A stretch of 64,000 nt of DNA from Paenibacillus sp. GP183 (lineage in GTDB: Bacteria > Bacillota > Bacilli > Paenibacillales > NBRC-103111): contig NZ_FNSW01000001.1 of NCBI RefSeq assembly GCF_900104695.1, positions 3,962,001 through 4,026,000 on the forward strand. The letters are read 5' to 3'. Of the stretch, positions 1-9,336 are shown one piece after another (the first letter of the stretch is position 1; each line of letters starts with the position of its first letter). Made by a program: the position numbers and the translations under genes. The notes beneath the pieces are model-generated. The model was not told where the DNA came from. It saw nothing but the letters and a program-made list of their open reading frames with translations, and did not search any database.

Positions 1-1
1 T

Positions 2-634
2 TATGTTAAAGCAACGGCTATTCTTGGTGCTGAAATAAGGGAATATGCTGAGGTTAATTCGCTTTTGATAACGAATGGCAAAGTAAGAGGGGTTATTACA
101 AACGAAGAAACTATACATGGTGATCAGGTTATTATGGCAACGGGAGTATGGGGGAATCAGCTTCTAGAGCAAACAGGGTTATCCTTGAACGTATATCCAG
201 TCAAAGGGGAATGTTTCTCTGTAGTGACCCATACGCCTCTCATTCAATCCACTATTTTTCATTATTTGGTCCCGAAACAAGGCGGCAGAATCGTTGTGGG
301 TGCAACAATGATTGAGCATTCTTACGATAGATCTGTGAGTATGGAAGGTCTCTTTACTTTGATGGGCAAGGCTAAGGAGCTGCTTCCTTCCATTGCTTCC
401 GCTCGTTGGGAAACAAGCTGGGCAGGGCTTCGCCCGCAAACCCTTGACGGTCTTCCCTATTTAGGGGAAGCGCCGAATCTTAAAGGACTTTTTATCGCAA
501 TGGGCCATTATCGCAATGGTATTTTATTAAGCCCGATTACGGGTAAAATCATGACGGATCTAGTAGAAGGCAAAGAACCCAATGCGCTGGATTTATCTGC
601 ATTCTCACCCGCGCGTCATCAAATTCAACAGTAA
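2..634 (+). CDS. thiO: Glycine oxidase ThiO, C-terminal part
   Basis: The frame is open from the first bases of the window, so this is the last 210 residues of a gene that starts to the left. Visible features of the FAD-dependent D-amino-acid-oxidase fold are GVWGNQLL, VKGECF, GGRIVVGATMIEH, WAGLRPQTLDG and the C-terminal GHYRNGILLSP. ThiO oxidises glycine to the imine used by ThiG to build the thiamine thiazole. The N-terminal Rossmann GxGxxG motif is not in the window. thiS follows after 13 bases, which supports the assignment over other DAO-family oxidases. Confidence 0.93.
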   Translation, partial: YVKATAILGAEIREYAEVNSLLITNGKVRGVITNEETIHGDQVIMATGVWGNQLLEQTGLSLNVYPVKGECFSVVTHTPLIQSTIFHYLVPKQGGRIVVGATMIEHSYDRSVSMEGLFTLMGKAKELLPSIASARWETSWAGLRPQTLDGLPYLGEAPNLKGLFIAMGHYRNGILLSPITGKIMTDLVEGKEPNALDLSAFSPARHQIQQ

Positions 635-647
635 AGGAGTGCATATT

Positions 648-851
648 GTGCAACTAATTATTAATGGGGACCCTATAGGAGTACCCGAAACGGTAACCAC
701 GATTTCTCAGCTCTTGTTGCATTTAGGTTTAGAAGAGAAGATTGTGATTGTTGAGTTGAATCAGGTTATTTTGGAAAAAGCGAATCATTTGAACACAACG
801 GTATCCAGTGGTGATCGTATTGAGATCGTACATTTTGTAGGAGGCGGATGA
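648..851 (+). CDS. thiS: Sulfur carrier protein ThiS
   Basis: This 67-residue ubiquitin-like protein ends in the diagnostic Gly-Gly (FVGGG), the tail that ThiF adenylates and that is then thiocarboxylated. I chose the GTG at 648 because AAAGGAG at 634-640 sits at the right distance; a longer upstream reading would run into thiO. The body ([23 protein letters not shown]) matches the ThiS fold and its usual length of 65-70 residues. The stop overlaps the thiG start by four bases (ATGA-type), indicating translational coupling. Confidence 0.95.
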   Translation: MQLIINGDPIGVPETVTTISQLLLHLGLEEKIVIVELNQVILEKANHLNTTVSSGDRIEIVHFVGGG

Positions 852-1621
852 TAAATATGTTGAAAATAGGATCGTATACATTTAATTCAAGACTTCTTTT
901 AGGAACGGGTAAATTTCCAAGCTTTGAGGTGCAGCGCGAAGCTGTTAAAGTATCGGAGACGCAAATTTTAACTTTTGCTGTGCGGAGAATGAATATTTTT
1001 GAACCCACGCAACCGAATTTTTTGGAAATGCTGGATTTATCGCAATTTACTCTTCTCCCGAATACGGCTGGGGCCAAAACAGCTGAAGAAGCCGTACGGA
1101 TTGCGAGACTAGCTAAGGCTTCCGGGCTGTGCGATATGATCAAGGTTGAAGTTATCGGGGATTTTAAGACACTCCTCCCAGATCCGATTGAAACGTTAAA
1201 AGCGACTGAAATGCTATTGGCGGAAGGTTTTATTGTCTTGCCTTATACTTCGGATGATGTGTTATTGGCCAAAAGACTTCAAGATTTAGGGGCTCATGCC
1301 ATTATGCCGGGCGCTTCACCCATTGGTTCAGGGCAAGGGATTGTGAACCCTCTTAATCTAAGTTTGATTATTGAGCAAGCGAGTGTCCCTATTATTGTTG
1401 ACGCAGGAATTGGTACGCCTTCGGATGCTGTCATTGCAATGGAACTGGGTGCCGATGCTGTTCTATTGAATACCGCGGTTTCTGGAGCTAAAGATCCTGT
1501 CAAAATGGCATTGGCGATGAGATTAGCCATAGAGTCAGGACGTTTAGGCTTTGAAGCCGGACGCATTCCAAAGAAGCGTTATGCCACGGCAAGCAGTCCT
1601 GCAGAAGGAATGAGCAAATAA
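848..1621 (+). CDS. thiG: Thiazole synthase ThiG
   Basis: 257 residues, the family's usual size. ThiG condenses deoxyxylulose 5-phosphate, dehydroglycine and ThiS thiocarboxylate into the thiazole phosphate. The TIM-barrel signatures [31 protein letters not shown], the imine-forming Lys of MIKVEVIGD (about Lys99), [14 protein letters not shown], and [11 protein letters not shown] / [16 protein letters not shown] for phosphate binding are all present. An alternative ATG lies three codons in at 857; 848 is kept because it gives the coupled overlap with thiS. Confidence 0.97.
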   Translation: MINMLKIGSYTFNSRLLLGTGKFPSFEVQREAVKVSETQILTFAVRRMNIFEPTQPNFLEMLDLSQFTLLPNTAGAKTAEEAVRIARLAKASGLCDMIKVEVIGDFKTLLPDPIETLKATEMLLAEGFIVLPYTSDDVLLAKRLQDLGAHAIMPGASPIGSGQGIVNPLNLSLIIEQASVPIIVDAGIGTPSDAVIAMELGADAVLLNTAVSGAKDPVKMALAMRLAIESGRLGFEAGRIPKKRYATASSPAEGMSK

Positions 1622-2640
1622 TGAACGCACGTTATTCCAGACAGCAGCTGTTTAAGCCTATCGGGCCAAAGGGGCAGGAAAAGCTGGGTCAGAAGCATGT
1701 TTTAATTATCGGAGCTGGCGCCTTGGGTACTGGGATTGCGGAAACGCTAGTTAGGTCAGGTGTCGGTACGATTACAATAGTGGATCGTGACTATGTCGAA
1801 TGGAGCAATTTGCAGCGGCAGCAGCTTTTTAATGAAGAAGACGCACGGCAGCGGCTGCCTAAAGCCATTGCCGCGAGACACCGATTAAAGGAAATCAACT
1901 CAGAGGTAGATATTCGAACGCATATCATGGATGTGACGATTAGAGAGATCGAAGATCTCGTCAAGGGCGTTGATCTGATTTTAGACGCAACGGACAATTT
2001 TGAAGCACGACTCTTAATAAATGACATCTCCCAAAAGATAGGGATACCGTGGATTTATGGTGCATGTGTAGGCAGCTATGGCCTAACCTTTACCGTTTTA
2101 CCTGGGATTACAACCTGCTTGAATTGCCTCTTGGAAAATATGCCGATGGGAGGAGCTACCTGCGATACTGTGGGTGTTATTGCTCCTGTTGTGCAAATGG
2201 TCATTTCCTACCAAACCAGCGAGGCTTTAAAAATCCTAGTGGAAGATTTGATTTCTTTACATGGCAAACTCATTAGCTTTGATTTGTGGACGAATGCACA
2301 TTGCGCGATAAAAGCCGATAAATTGAAAAAACCTAACTGTCCTTCCTGTGGCGAGAAACGAACATACCCCTATTTATTAAGCGAAAATCTATCCCATTCC
2401 GCAGTCTTATGTGGACGTGATACCGTACAAATCCGACCCGCCAAGCCTTTTTCACGAAACATGAAAGAAGTTGCGCAAACACTTATGCAGCAAGGGGGAC
2501 ATGTTGAGGCTAACCCCTATCTCATTTCATTTACAATTGGCAATCATCGTCTAGTCATTTTTCAAGACGGTCGTGTACTCATTCATGGCACGAAGGATAT
2601 CGCACAGGCACGCAGCTTATATACTCGTTATCTTGGCTAA
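1621..2640 (+). CDS. thiF: ThiS adenylyltransferase ThiF (E1-like)
   Basis: 339 residues of the ThiF/MoeB/E1 superfamily. The nucleotide-binding loop IIGAGALG (about residues 29-36), the DRDYVEWSNLQRQ adenylation motif, DATDNFEAR, and two zinc-ligating CxxC pairs (CLNC and CPSC) are visible. A C-terminal extension of about 90 residues follows the second CxxC. It activates the ThiS C-terminal glycine with ATP. MoeB is the main alternative, but placement directly after thiG (TAATG one-base overlap) supports ThiF. Confidence 0.95.
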   Translation: MNARYSRQQLFKPIGPKGQEKLGQKHVLIIGAGALGTGIAETLVRSGVGTITIVDRDYVEWSNLQRQQLFNEEDARQRLPKAIAARHRLKEINSEVDIRTHIMDVTIREIEDLVKGVDLILDATDNFEARLLINDISQKIGIPWIYGACVGSYGLTFTVLPGITTCLNCLLENMPMGGATCDTVGVIAPVVQMVISYQTSEALKILVEDLISLHGKLISFDLWTNAHCAIKADKLKKPNCPSCGEKRTYPYLLSENLSHSAVLCGRDTVQIRPAKPFSRNMKEVAQTLMQQGGHVEANPYLISFTIGNHRLVIFQDGRVLIHGTKDIAQARSLYTRYLG

Positions 2641-2672
2641 TATTTTAATTTGTGTTAAAGGAGTCATTAAAC

Positions 2673-3494
2673 ATGATGGCAAAAGTAAGTAAAGTATTAA
2701 CGATTGCCGGTTCAGATAGCGGCGGCGGTGCTGGGATCCAAGCCGATCTCAAAACCTTTCAAGAACTAGGTGTTTATGGCATGTCTGTTATAACTGCTGT
2801 CACAGCACAAAATACGCTTGGTGTGCAAGGTGTTCTTGCATTGCCAGTTGACATCATTATTCAGCAAATAGATTCCATTGGAACAGATCTTGAACCGCAG
2901 GGACTGAAGACAGGCATGCTGTTCAGCAAAGAGATTATCGAAGCCGTAGCCTGCCAAATTACAAAATACGGCTGGCCTAATTTAGTCGTTGATCCCGTCA
3001 TGATCGCTAAAGGCGGTACTGCATTATTACGAGAAGATGCTGTGGAGGCTATGCGCAAGGTGCTCATTCCACTAGCGGAAGTAGTGACTCCCAACATTCT
3101 CGAAGCGGAGGTTCTAGCAGGATTTGGGATTGAAACTTTAGAGGATCGTAAGGAAGCAGCCAAACAAATTTATAAGCTGGGCGCCAAGCATGTATTGGTA
3201 AAAGGCGGTCATGGAAAAGAAAGTGAAGAAGCTATAGATATTTTGTATGATGGTAAAATTTTTACGAAATTTACTGCAACAAGGATATTAACCAAAGATA
3301 CACACGGTACGGGATGTACATTTGCGGCAGCGATTGCATCCGAGCTAGCCAAGGGCTCTACGATGCAGAATGCCATTCAAACTGCAAAAAGTTTTATCCA
3401 ATCGGCAATTGCGTACCCGCTAGGGTTAGGTCATGGTCATGGGCCAACCAACCATTGGGCTTATAATCGCATGAACGAAAGGACAAAGGTATGA
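2673..3494 (+). CDS. thiD: Hydroxymethylpyrimidine/phosphomethylpyrimidine kinase ThiD
   Basis: 273 residues of the ribokinase-like PfkB fold. Motifs include TIAGSDSGGGAGIQADLKTF, VTAQNT, DPVMIAKGG and the anion-hole/catalytic DTHGTGCTFAAAIA. It phosphorylates HMP and then HMP-P to give HMP-PP. I chose the ATG at 2673 because AAAGGAG at 2657-2663 lies nine bases upstream; an in-frame TTG at 2652 would place the ribosome site inside the gene. It overlaps thiE by four bases. Confidence 0.95.
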   Translation: MMAKVSKVLTIAGSDSGGGAGIQADLKTFQELGVYGMSVITAVTAQNTLGVQGVLALPVDIIIQQIDSIGTDLEPQGLKTGMLFSKEIIEAVACQITKYGWPNLVVDPVMIAKGGTALLREDAVEAMRKVLIPLAEVVTPNILEAEVLAGFGIETLEDRKEAAKQIYKLGAKHVLVKGGHGKESEEAIDILYDGKIFTKFTATRILTKDTHGTGCTFAAAIASELAKGSTMQNAIQTAKSFIQSAIAYPLGLGHGHGPTNHWAYNRMNERTKV

Positions 3495-4144
3495 AATCAA
3501 AATTAAAGGAGCGCTTGAAACTCTATTTTGTTATGGGGAGTCCGAATTGTGTCAAGGACCCGTTAATCGTTTTGCATGAAGCGATTGTTGGAGGGATAAC
3601 TGCTTTCCAATTTCGTGAAAAAGGTAAGGGAGCATTAACAGGTCAAGACGCAATTTACCTTGGCAGTGAGCTGAGGAAGCTTTGTAAAGCGCATGACGTT
3701 TTATTCATAGTAAATGACGACGTGGAGCTGGCTTTAAAATTGAAAGCGGATGGCCTGCATATTGGACAGGAAGATGATTCCCTTCTGAATATTAGAGCTA
3801 ATATGTTGGATAAAATAGTCGGTGTTTCTGCACATAATGTCGCTGAAGCTGAAATAGCTGTACGTAATGGTGCAGATTATTTGGGGGCAGGTCCCATGTA
3901 TACGACCTTAACTAAGCTCGACGCGAGAGAGGTACAAGGACCCCAAATGATCCGTGAAATACGGCAAAACGGCATCGTTATTCCCATAGTTGGGATCGGC
4001 GGTATTACAGCTGAAACGGCGGAAAAGGTTGTGGAGTCCGGAGCTGACGGTGTTGCTGTCGTATCTGCAATCAGTTTAGCCGCTTCACCACAAAAGGCTG
4101 CAGAGGAAATACTGCAAATCGTGAACAATTACCATACCAAATGA
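3491..4144 (+). CDS. thiE: Thiamine-phosphate synthase ThiE
   Basis: 217 residues, TIM-barrel. ThiE couples HMP-PP to thiazole phosphate to give thiamine phosphate. The substrate-binding signatures are visible: QFREKG, VNDDVELALKLKADGLHIGQED, GVSAHN, LGAGPMYTTLTKLDA (the GPxxxTxTKxDA motif) and VGIGGI. Start and upstream stop overlap as ATGA with thiD. With thiD it completes the joining branch of the pathway; no HMP synthase (thiC) is in the window. Confidence 0.96.
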   Translation: MKSKLKERLKLYFVMGSPNCVKDPLIVLHEAIVGGITAFQFREKGKGALTGQDAIYLGSELRKLCKAHDVLFIVNDDVELALKLKADGLHIGQEDDSLLNIRANMLDKIVGVSAHNVAEAEIAVRNGADYLGAGPMYTTLTKLDAREVQGPQMIREIRQNGIVIPIVGIGGITAETAEKVVESGADGVAVVSAISLAASPQKAAEEILQIVNNYHTK

Positions 4145-4159
4145 AAGGGGATCTTTAAT

Positions 4160-5488
4160 TTGGAACAAAATATTCAATTTGCCGGTAATGAATCTGTGCC
4201 CGATCTGAGTCGCGATATTGAGCGTAAAATGCCTCTTGTCCAGAGTTTTCTTTACGGTTTACAGCATGTATTCGTATCTAATGTTTGGTTAGACCCCTTA
4301 TTTATTGCTGCAATGGTTGGTCTGCCTTTGGCGATGGCTTCCAATTTGGTTAATGCGATATTTATTGCCGCAGGTCTTGTTACTTTAACACAAGCAACTA
4401 GATTAGCCCGATTGCCCATAGTTCAAGGTCCTTCAGCCGCTTTTGATTCTTTAATGATCACCTCAGGTAAAGCGAATGGACTCTCGGCAGCAGGCGGTGC
4501 TATTTTGATTAGCGCAGTTGTAGTTTTCATTATGTCCGTCACCGGGTTGCTGGGCAAGCTTCAAAAGTTTTTCACTCCAGTTGTGTCTGGAACTGTCATT
4601 TGTGTCGTAGGCATTGCGCTTTCACATTTCACGATGTTTGAGTTTTTAGGCGGCAGTCCTGGTATGCCTGGATTTCTTTCCGGTCCTAATTTGCTATTAT
4701 CCATTACAACAGCTGTCATTGTTATCCTTTTATCGAATTTCGGAAAAGGGCTGTGGAAATCGTATGGTTTTTTAATTGCTTTAATTATTGGAGACTTGTT
4801 GTCTGTCTTTATGGGAAAGACTGATTTTTCGGTTATTTCGCAAAAAGGCTGGTTTGGTCTTCCTCAATTATTTCCTTACGGTGCGTTCACTTGGGATGCA
4901 GGTATCATTCTTACATTTTTTATTGCTTATATCGTTGCCGTTATTGAAGCTATGGGCGTTTATCATGCTGCCGCAGAAATGGTTGATATTAAGCTTGATT
5001 CTCGGCGCATTAAGCTTGCTTTTACTGGTGAATCCGTAGGCTCGATGATTTCATCCGTTCTTGGTGGTACACCGACAACAGCTTATGCGCAAAATGTAGG
5101 ACTGCTTCGTCTAACTGGAGTAGGTTCAAGGTTTCCGGTCATTATGGCTGGTGTGATTTTTCTTGTATTGGGCTTTGTGCCAAAAGCAGGCGCGGTGCTG
5201 GCTCTGACCCCTGATGCAGTTGTAGGCGGTCTATTCTTACCTGCTGCGGCTGGATTGCTGATGTCGGGTATCTCGATATTAGTGAAAATGCCAAAAACCG
5301 AGGCGAATTATACAATAGCGGGTTTATCTTTATTGCTTGCCATTGCCTTGCCTGAAAATTTTACACAAATCTCAGGGATTTGGGGTACTATTTTGACGAA
5401 TAGTATTTTGGTAGGTGCGTGCAGTGCTATATTCTTACAACTATTTTTAGTCCATATTCCATTATTTTTACGAAGGAGTAAGAGCTAA
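4160..5488 (+). CDS. NCS2-family permease in the thiamine operon
   Basis: 442-residue multi-pass membrane protein of the nucleobase/ascorbate (NCS2) transporter family. Family marks include the QGPSAAFDSL segment, many Gly/Ala-rich helices, the YIVAVIEAMG helix, and the substrate-side GGTPTTAYAQNVGLLRLTGVGSR motif. It begins with TTG at 4160 preceded by AAAGGGG. NCS2 members usually carry xanthine, uracil or adenine. Its position 15 bases after thiE suggests an HMP-like pyrimidine or related base as substrate, but that is inference. The TAATG junction couples it to the LuxE-like gene. Confidence 0.85.
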   Translation: MEQNIQFAGNESVPDLSRDIERKMPLVQSFLYGLQHVFVSNVWLDPLFIAAMVGLPLAMASNLVNAIFIAAGLVTLTQATRLARLPIVQGPSAAFDSLMITSGKANGLSAAGGAILISAVVVFIMSVTGLLGKLQKFFTPVVSGTVICVVGIALSHFTMFEFLGGSPGMPGFLSGPNLLLSITTAVIVILLSNFGKGLWKSYGFLIALIIGDLLSVFMGKTDFSVISQKGWFGLPQLFPYGAFTWDAGIILTFFIAYIVAVIEAMGVYHAAAEMVDIKLDSRRIKLAFTGESVGSMISSVLGGTPTTAYAQNVGLLRLTGVGSRFPVIMAGVIFLVLGFVPKAGAVLALTPDAVVGGLFLPAAAGLLMSGISILVKMPKTEANYTIAGLSLLLAIALPENFTQISGIWGTILTNSILVGACSAIFLQLFLVHIPLFLRRSKS

Positions 5489-6615
5489 TGCGAGAAGCTT
5501 CTGCATTCATAAATCGTGAGGTTTTGCAATTTATCGCTAATGCTTCATTATCTCTGGAACAGAATGCTAGTGAAGCAGCTTTTAATTCGCTTGCGTTGCA
5601 ATTGTTTCATTTTCAATATGAACACAACCGAGCTTTTCAAAAATACGCACAATTAAAACGCAAAACTCCCTATACAGTAAAAAACTGGCGTGATATTCCG
5701 CCCGTTCCAATCCAAGCCTTCAAAAATGCGGTGCTGTCTTGTGAACCAAGCGATGAGGCAGAGGCTGTTTTTATGACTAGCGGAACAACGAATGCTGAGC
5801 ATAAAGGGCGGCAATTCCATCCGACTTTGGACGTTTGGGATGCTTCCATGACTAGTGCTTTCAAGCACTTTGTAATGCCGGATCTGGAAAAAATGACCCA
5901 ATATGTGCTTTCACCCGCACGTGATAGGAATGTAAACTCGTCTCTATCCCGTTATTTATCCCTTGCTGTTGAACGATATGGCAGTCCGGATAGCCAGTTT
6001 TTCTTTAATGAACATGGTTTGCAAATGGAGGCACTTGTTAGTACTTTAAAGAAATCGGAAGCGTTAGGGAAACCAGTGCTTCTTTTAGGAGCTACCTTCG
6101 CTTACGTCCATTTTTTAGATTATTGCGAAGCACATAACTTAATCTTTCAGCTTCCTCCGGGAAGTCGCATTTTGGATACAGGCGGTTTTAAGGGACAATC
6201 ACGTGAAATAGAGGTTGAGACGCTTTATCGTCAATTCTATACTTACTTTCATGTGCAAAGAGCATTCTGCATAAATATGTACGGGATGACAGAGCTGAGC
6301 TCACAATTTTATGACCAAACCATTTATGAGAATTTGTCGAATAGCGGTCAGATTAACTACATGAAGGCAGGTCCTGCTTGGTTAAGGACTTGTGTTTTGG
6401 ATCCGAATACGCTGCAACCGGTTGAAAATGGCAAAAGTGGTGTTTTGGCGCATTATGATTTGGCGAATTGGAATTCTTGTACGGCCATTCTGACAGAGGA
6501 TCTTGGGGTTAGACATGAACATGGCTTTCAATTAATGGGTAGAATCCAAGGCAGCGAAGCGCGGGGCTGTTCCATTGCCGTAGATGAATTTTTGAACATA
6601 CAGGTAAATATATGA
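5488..6615 (+). CDS. LuxE-like acyl-protein synthetase
   Basis: 375 residues, nearly the length of bacterial LuxE (about 370-380). It belongs to the adenylate-forming superfamily: the phosphate loop MTSGTT is at residues 96-101, YGMTEL at 265-270, and TEDLG near 336-340. A cysteine in an RGCS context at residue 361, 15 residues from the end, matches the location of the acyl-accepting cysteine of LuxE. LuxE activates a fatty acid as acyl-AMP and passes it through the cysteine to LuxC. There are no luciferase genes here, so the acyl substrate is unknown. It overlaps the next gene by ATGA. Confidence 0.85.
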   Translation: MREASAFINREVLQFIANASLSLEQNASEAAFNSLALQLFHFQYEHNRAFQKYAQLKRKTPYTVKNWRDIPPVPIQAFKNAVLSCEPSDEAEAVFMTSGTTNAEHKGRQFHPTLDVWDASMTSAFKHFVMPDLEKMTQYVLSPARDRNVNSSLSRYLSLAVERYGSPDSQFFFNEHGLQMEALVSTLKKSEALGKPVLLLGATFAYVHFLDYCEAHNLIFQLPPGSRILDTGGFKGQSREIEVETLYRQFYTYFHVQRAFCINMYGMTELSSQFYDQTIYENLSNSGQINYMKAGPAWLRTCVLDPNTLQPVENGKSGVLAHYDLANWNSCTAILTEDLGVRHEHGFQLMGRIQGSEARGCSIAVDEFLNIQVNI

Positions 6616-8072
6616 ATACGAGACCATTTGTTTATCGAATTCAAGCGTATAAGCTACCCGTTGATATGTCGGTGGATGAGCAAGAAATCCAACAAATCGA
6701 GACTCCGCAAGGTGTTTATTCACTGATGTTTCCTACATTAAATGAACAAAAAATTCGCGAAATTTCATGTAGGCTTGAAAAAAATCGACATGATTATTTG
6801 GCGCTGCTTACCACTTCCGAGATCATAGATAAAATTGACCTCGCCGTACACAAGTGGTTAGACCCAAATTACCCACAACGCCGATTAGCTGAGCTGCTGC
6901 TTCCTTATGTGACTGGCTACGATGCGGATATGATTCGCCTTCAGCTCAAACGCTATATGCGGACTTTTCGCAAAAAAGAACTGTTGCGATTCCTCGATGA
7001 GGAGTTCGATAATCCAGCGATGTTGGATGAGTTTCGGCCAAGAAAGTCAGGCGGATTCAGTCGAATCTATGGTCCTAAGCTGATTTTTCATATATTTTCC
7101 GGTAATGTTCCCGGAATCTCGATTTGGAGTCTTATTATGGGGTTGCTCTTAAAATCGGCCCAACTAGGGAAGACTTCATCAGCAGAACCTCTAATGGCAG
7201 TCTGGTTTGCGGAGTCACTAGCTGAGGTTGATCAACGTTTGGGAGATGCCATTGCGATTCTTCCATGGCAGGGGGGAAATAGGGAATTTGAAGACCCGGC
7301 CATTGAAATGGCCGATGCAATAATTACTTATGGAAGCAACAAGACGCTTGAGAATATTCGCCCGCGTATACCTATCCATAAAAATTGTTTGACCTTTGGA
7401 CATCGGATCAGCTTTGCGATGATTGGCCAAGAAGCATTGACACCTGATCGGATGGACGATACGATTGCTCGCCTAGCTGCAGATATAGCTCTCTATGATC
7501 AACAGAGCTGCCTCTCGCCACAATCAGTATTTGTTGAAGAAGGAGGGAGCTTGAGCCCACAACAATTTGCCCAGAATTTAGCTGCGGAAATGGATAGAAT
7601 GCAGCTAAGAAAACCACGTGCAGATTTAACGGACGCGGAAGCTTGGGCGATTCAAAATGAAAGAAATCGTTATACATTCGAACATGACGACGTTTTTGTA
7701 TATGAGAGTAAGCAAAATACGGCTTGGACAGTCATTTATCATACGAAACCAGGATTTCAAAGCTCTCCACTAAATCGAACCGTGCATGTATATGCTTGCA
7801 AACAGCTAGAAGAGGGGATTCCTTTCTTATCTTCCTTCAGAACTTATTTACAATCCTGTGGAATTGCAGTCAGTCCAGCAAGATTATTAAATTTAGCACA
7901 AACACTCGGGGAGGCTGGAGTGAGTCGAATTTGTCCATTGGGTGCAATGAATCAAGCAAAGCCAGGCTGGCACCATGATGGGCGATTTAATTTAGTAGAT
8001 TTAATCCGTTATGTTGATATCGAAAAAGGGACAGAGGAATTGGCGGAGCAATATGATCCGGATGTTGAATAA
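6612..8072 (+). CDS. LuxC-like acyl-CoA/acyl-protein reductase
   Basis: 486 residues of the LuxC branch of the aldehyde dehydrogenase superfamily. The catalytic cysteine is in DQQSCLSPQ at residue 300, with the preceding IFSGNVPG and YGSNKTLENIR segments typical of the cofactor-binding region. LuxC reduces the acyl group delivered by LuxE to an aldehyde with NADPH. The four-base overlap with the LuxE-like gene and 15-base gap to the SDR indicate one acid-reducing module. It could serve a non-fatty acid, since LuxC/LuxE pairs also occur in non-luminous bacteria. Confidence 0.86.
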   Translation: MNTRPFVYRIQAYKLPVDMSVDEQEIQQIETPQGVYSLMFPTLNEQKIREISCRLEKNRHDYLALLTTSEIIDKIDLAVHKWLDPNYPQRRLAELLLPYVTGYDADMIRLQLKRYMRTFRKKELLRFLDEEFDNPAMLDEFRPRKSGGFSRIYGPKLIFHIFSGNVPGISIWSLIMGLLLKSAQLGKTSSAEPLMAVWFAESLAEVDQRLGDAIAILPWQGGNREFEDPAIEMADAIITYGSNKTLENIRPRIPIHKNCLTFGHRISFAMIGQEALTPDRMDDTIARLAADIALYDQQSCLSPQSVFVEEGGSLSPQQFAQNLAAEMDRMQLRKPRADLTDAEAWAIQNERNRYTFEHDDVFVYESKQNTAWTVIYHTKPGFQSSPLNRTVHVYACKQLEEGIPFLSSFRTYLQSCGIAVSPARLLNLAQTLGEAGVSRICPLGAMNQAKPGWHHDGRFNLVDLIRYVDIEKGTEELAEQYDPDVE

Positions 8073-8087
8073 AAGGGGTGAATAAAT

Positions 8088-8855
8088 ATGCTGCTTCATA
8101 ATAAGGTTGCCGTAGTCACAGGAGCAAGTCGGGGTATTGGTGCTTCTATAGCTAAATCCTTTGCTGAGGAAGGCGCAATCGTGGTTATTAATTATTTGCA
8201 TCAAAAGGAACGGGCAGATCTACTTGTAAAAGAAATCCAGCAAGCAGGAGGACAAGCTATTTCAATACAAGCAGATGTTAGAATTCTCGAAGATGTTGAG
8301 GCTATGCTCTCGCAAACCGTTGAACGGTTTGGATCATTGGATATTATTGTGAATAATGCTCTGAGTCCCTACAGCTTTAATCCGAAGAAAAGGAAAGCAG
8401 CTTGGGAACTGGAATGGATAGATTACCAAGAGCAAATCGAGGGAAGCGTTCATGGGGCGTTTAATATATGCATAACAGCTATGCCCTTTATGAAACAGCA
8501 ATTATCAGGCCGAATGATCAATATGGTGTCTAATCTTGTAGATTTCCCGGTTGTCCCTTACCACGATTACACAACGGCCAAATCAGCTTTGTTAGGTTAT
8601 ACGAGAAATTTGGCAAAGGAATTAGGCAGGTTTGGAATTACGGTTAATGCAATTGCACCTGGGCTTACAGAATCTACCGATTCAAGTAAGGGTACACAAG
8701 AAGATATTCGAGATGCGATTATAAAGCTTACCCCACTACATAGACTTGCAGTTCCTCAGGATATCGCCAATGTTGCCTTGTTTTTGGCATCAAGCCTGAG
8801 TTCATTTGTGACGGGTCAATGCATAAAGGTAGATGGCGGGCTGGTAATGGTGTAG
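8088..8855 (+). CDS. Short-chain dehydrogenase/reductase (FabG-like)
   Basis: 255 residues, classical SDR: TGASRGIG cofactor loop near residue 13, NNAL in place of the usual NNAG, catalytic Ser of MVSN 13 residues before the Tyr of YTTAK, and the IAPGLTES loop. The C-terminus FVTGQCIKVDGGLVMV is typical of 3-oxoacyl-ACP-reductase-like SDRs. It is the last gene of the operon that begins with the thi genes. Acting with the LuxE/LuxC pair it may further reduce or modify the aldehyde or a beta-keto group; the exact substrate cannot be read from sequence. Confidence 0.85.
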   Translation: MLLHNKVAVVTGASRGIGASIAKSFAEEGAIVVINYLHQKERADLLVKEIQQAGGQAISIQADVRILEDVEAMLSQTVERFGSLDIIVNNALSPYSFNPKKRKAAWELEWIDYQEQIEGSVHGAFNICITAMPFMKQQLSGRMINMVSNLVDFPVVPYHDYTTAKSALLGYTRNLAKELGRFGITVNAIAPGLTESTDSSKGTQEDIRDAIIKLTPLHRLAVPQDIANVALFLASSLSSFVTGQCIKVDGGLVMV

Positions 8856-8970
8856 TTGAGCTATTGCAAAATTCGATTGTTGAAAAAATCAGGTATTGGT
8901 GCAAGCTTTATGAGCTATATTGATTATAAGTCGGAAGATCCGAAAAATTAAAAAGTAGGAGCAATAATTA

Positions 8971-9111
8971 TTAATGAAAGTTGACTCGGAGGAGTTTATG
9001 GAAAAGAACAATGGAATCCACATAACTTTTCAAAAAAGCTTCATACAATTTAACACTTACTGCTTGTTCTACTGGACGATTATTTGCCTTTACGAATAAA
9101 ACCTTTCTCAT
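8971..9111 (-). pseudogene. 5' fragment of an FMN-dependent azoreductase gene (AzoR type)
   Basis: From the ATG at 9111 the minus strand encodes MRKVLFVKANNRPVEQAVSV followed by KLYEAFLKSY, which I recognise as the first 30 residues of Bacillus-type AzoR/AcpD FMN-dependent NADH-azoreductase. A GGGAG ribosome site precedes it. After residue 30 the similarity stops and the frame ends at 8971. The remaining roughly 180 residues, including the flavin-binding part, are absent, so this is a deletion remnant. A plus-strand GGAGG-ATG (ATG at 8998) lies near the junction, as if the start of another gene was joined to it. Confidence 0.7.
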
Positions 9112-9336
9112 TCCCGTCTCCCACCTTATTTTGACTATTGCTTTCGATTCCAGTTTAATCCCTTCCACTAGTGTCAGGGTCAATACCTTTCTGTAAGAGA
9201 CCTTCAAATTTGGAACGCTTGAGATCAATAAATAGGCCAGATCATTGCGGGCAGGATAGTATAACAATCAAAACCAAAATATAGTATGATTTGGAAAGGT
9301 GTATAATTTCTCGTATGTAGATTGGAGAGATCTATG

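Noticed and set aside
1-700. TPP riboswitch expected for a thiamine operon
   Set aside because: The visible part begins inside thiO, and no TPP-box sequence is seen between the later genes; any riboswitch must lie to the left of the window.
5488-8072. Bioluminescence (lux) operon
   Set aside because: No luciferase (luxA/luxB) or acyl-transferase (luxD) gene is present; only the acid-reduction pair is.
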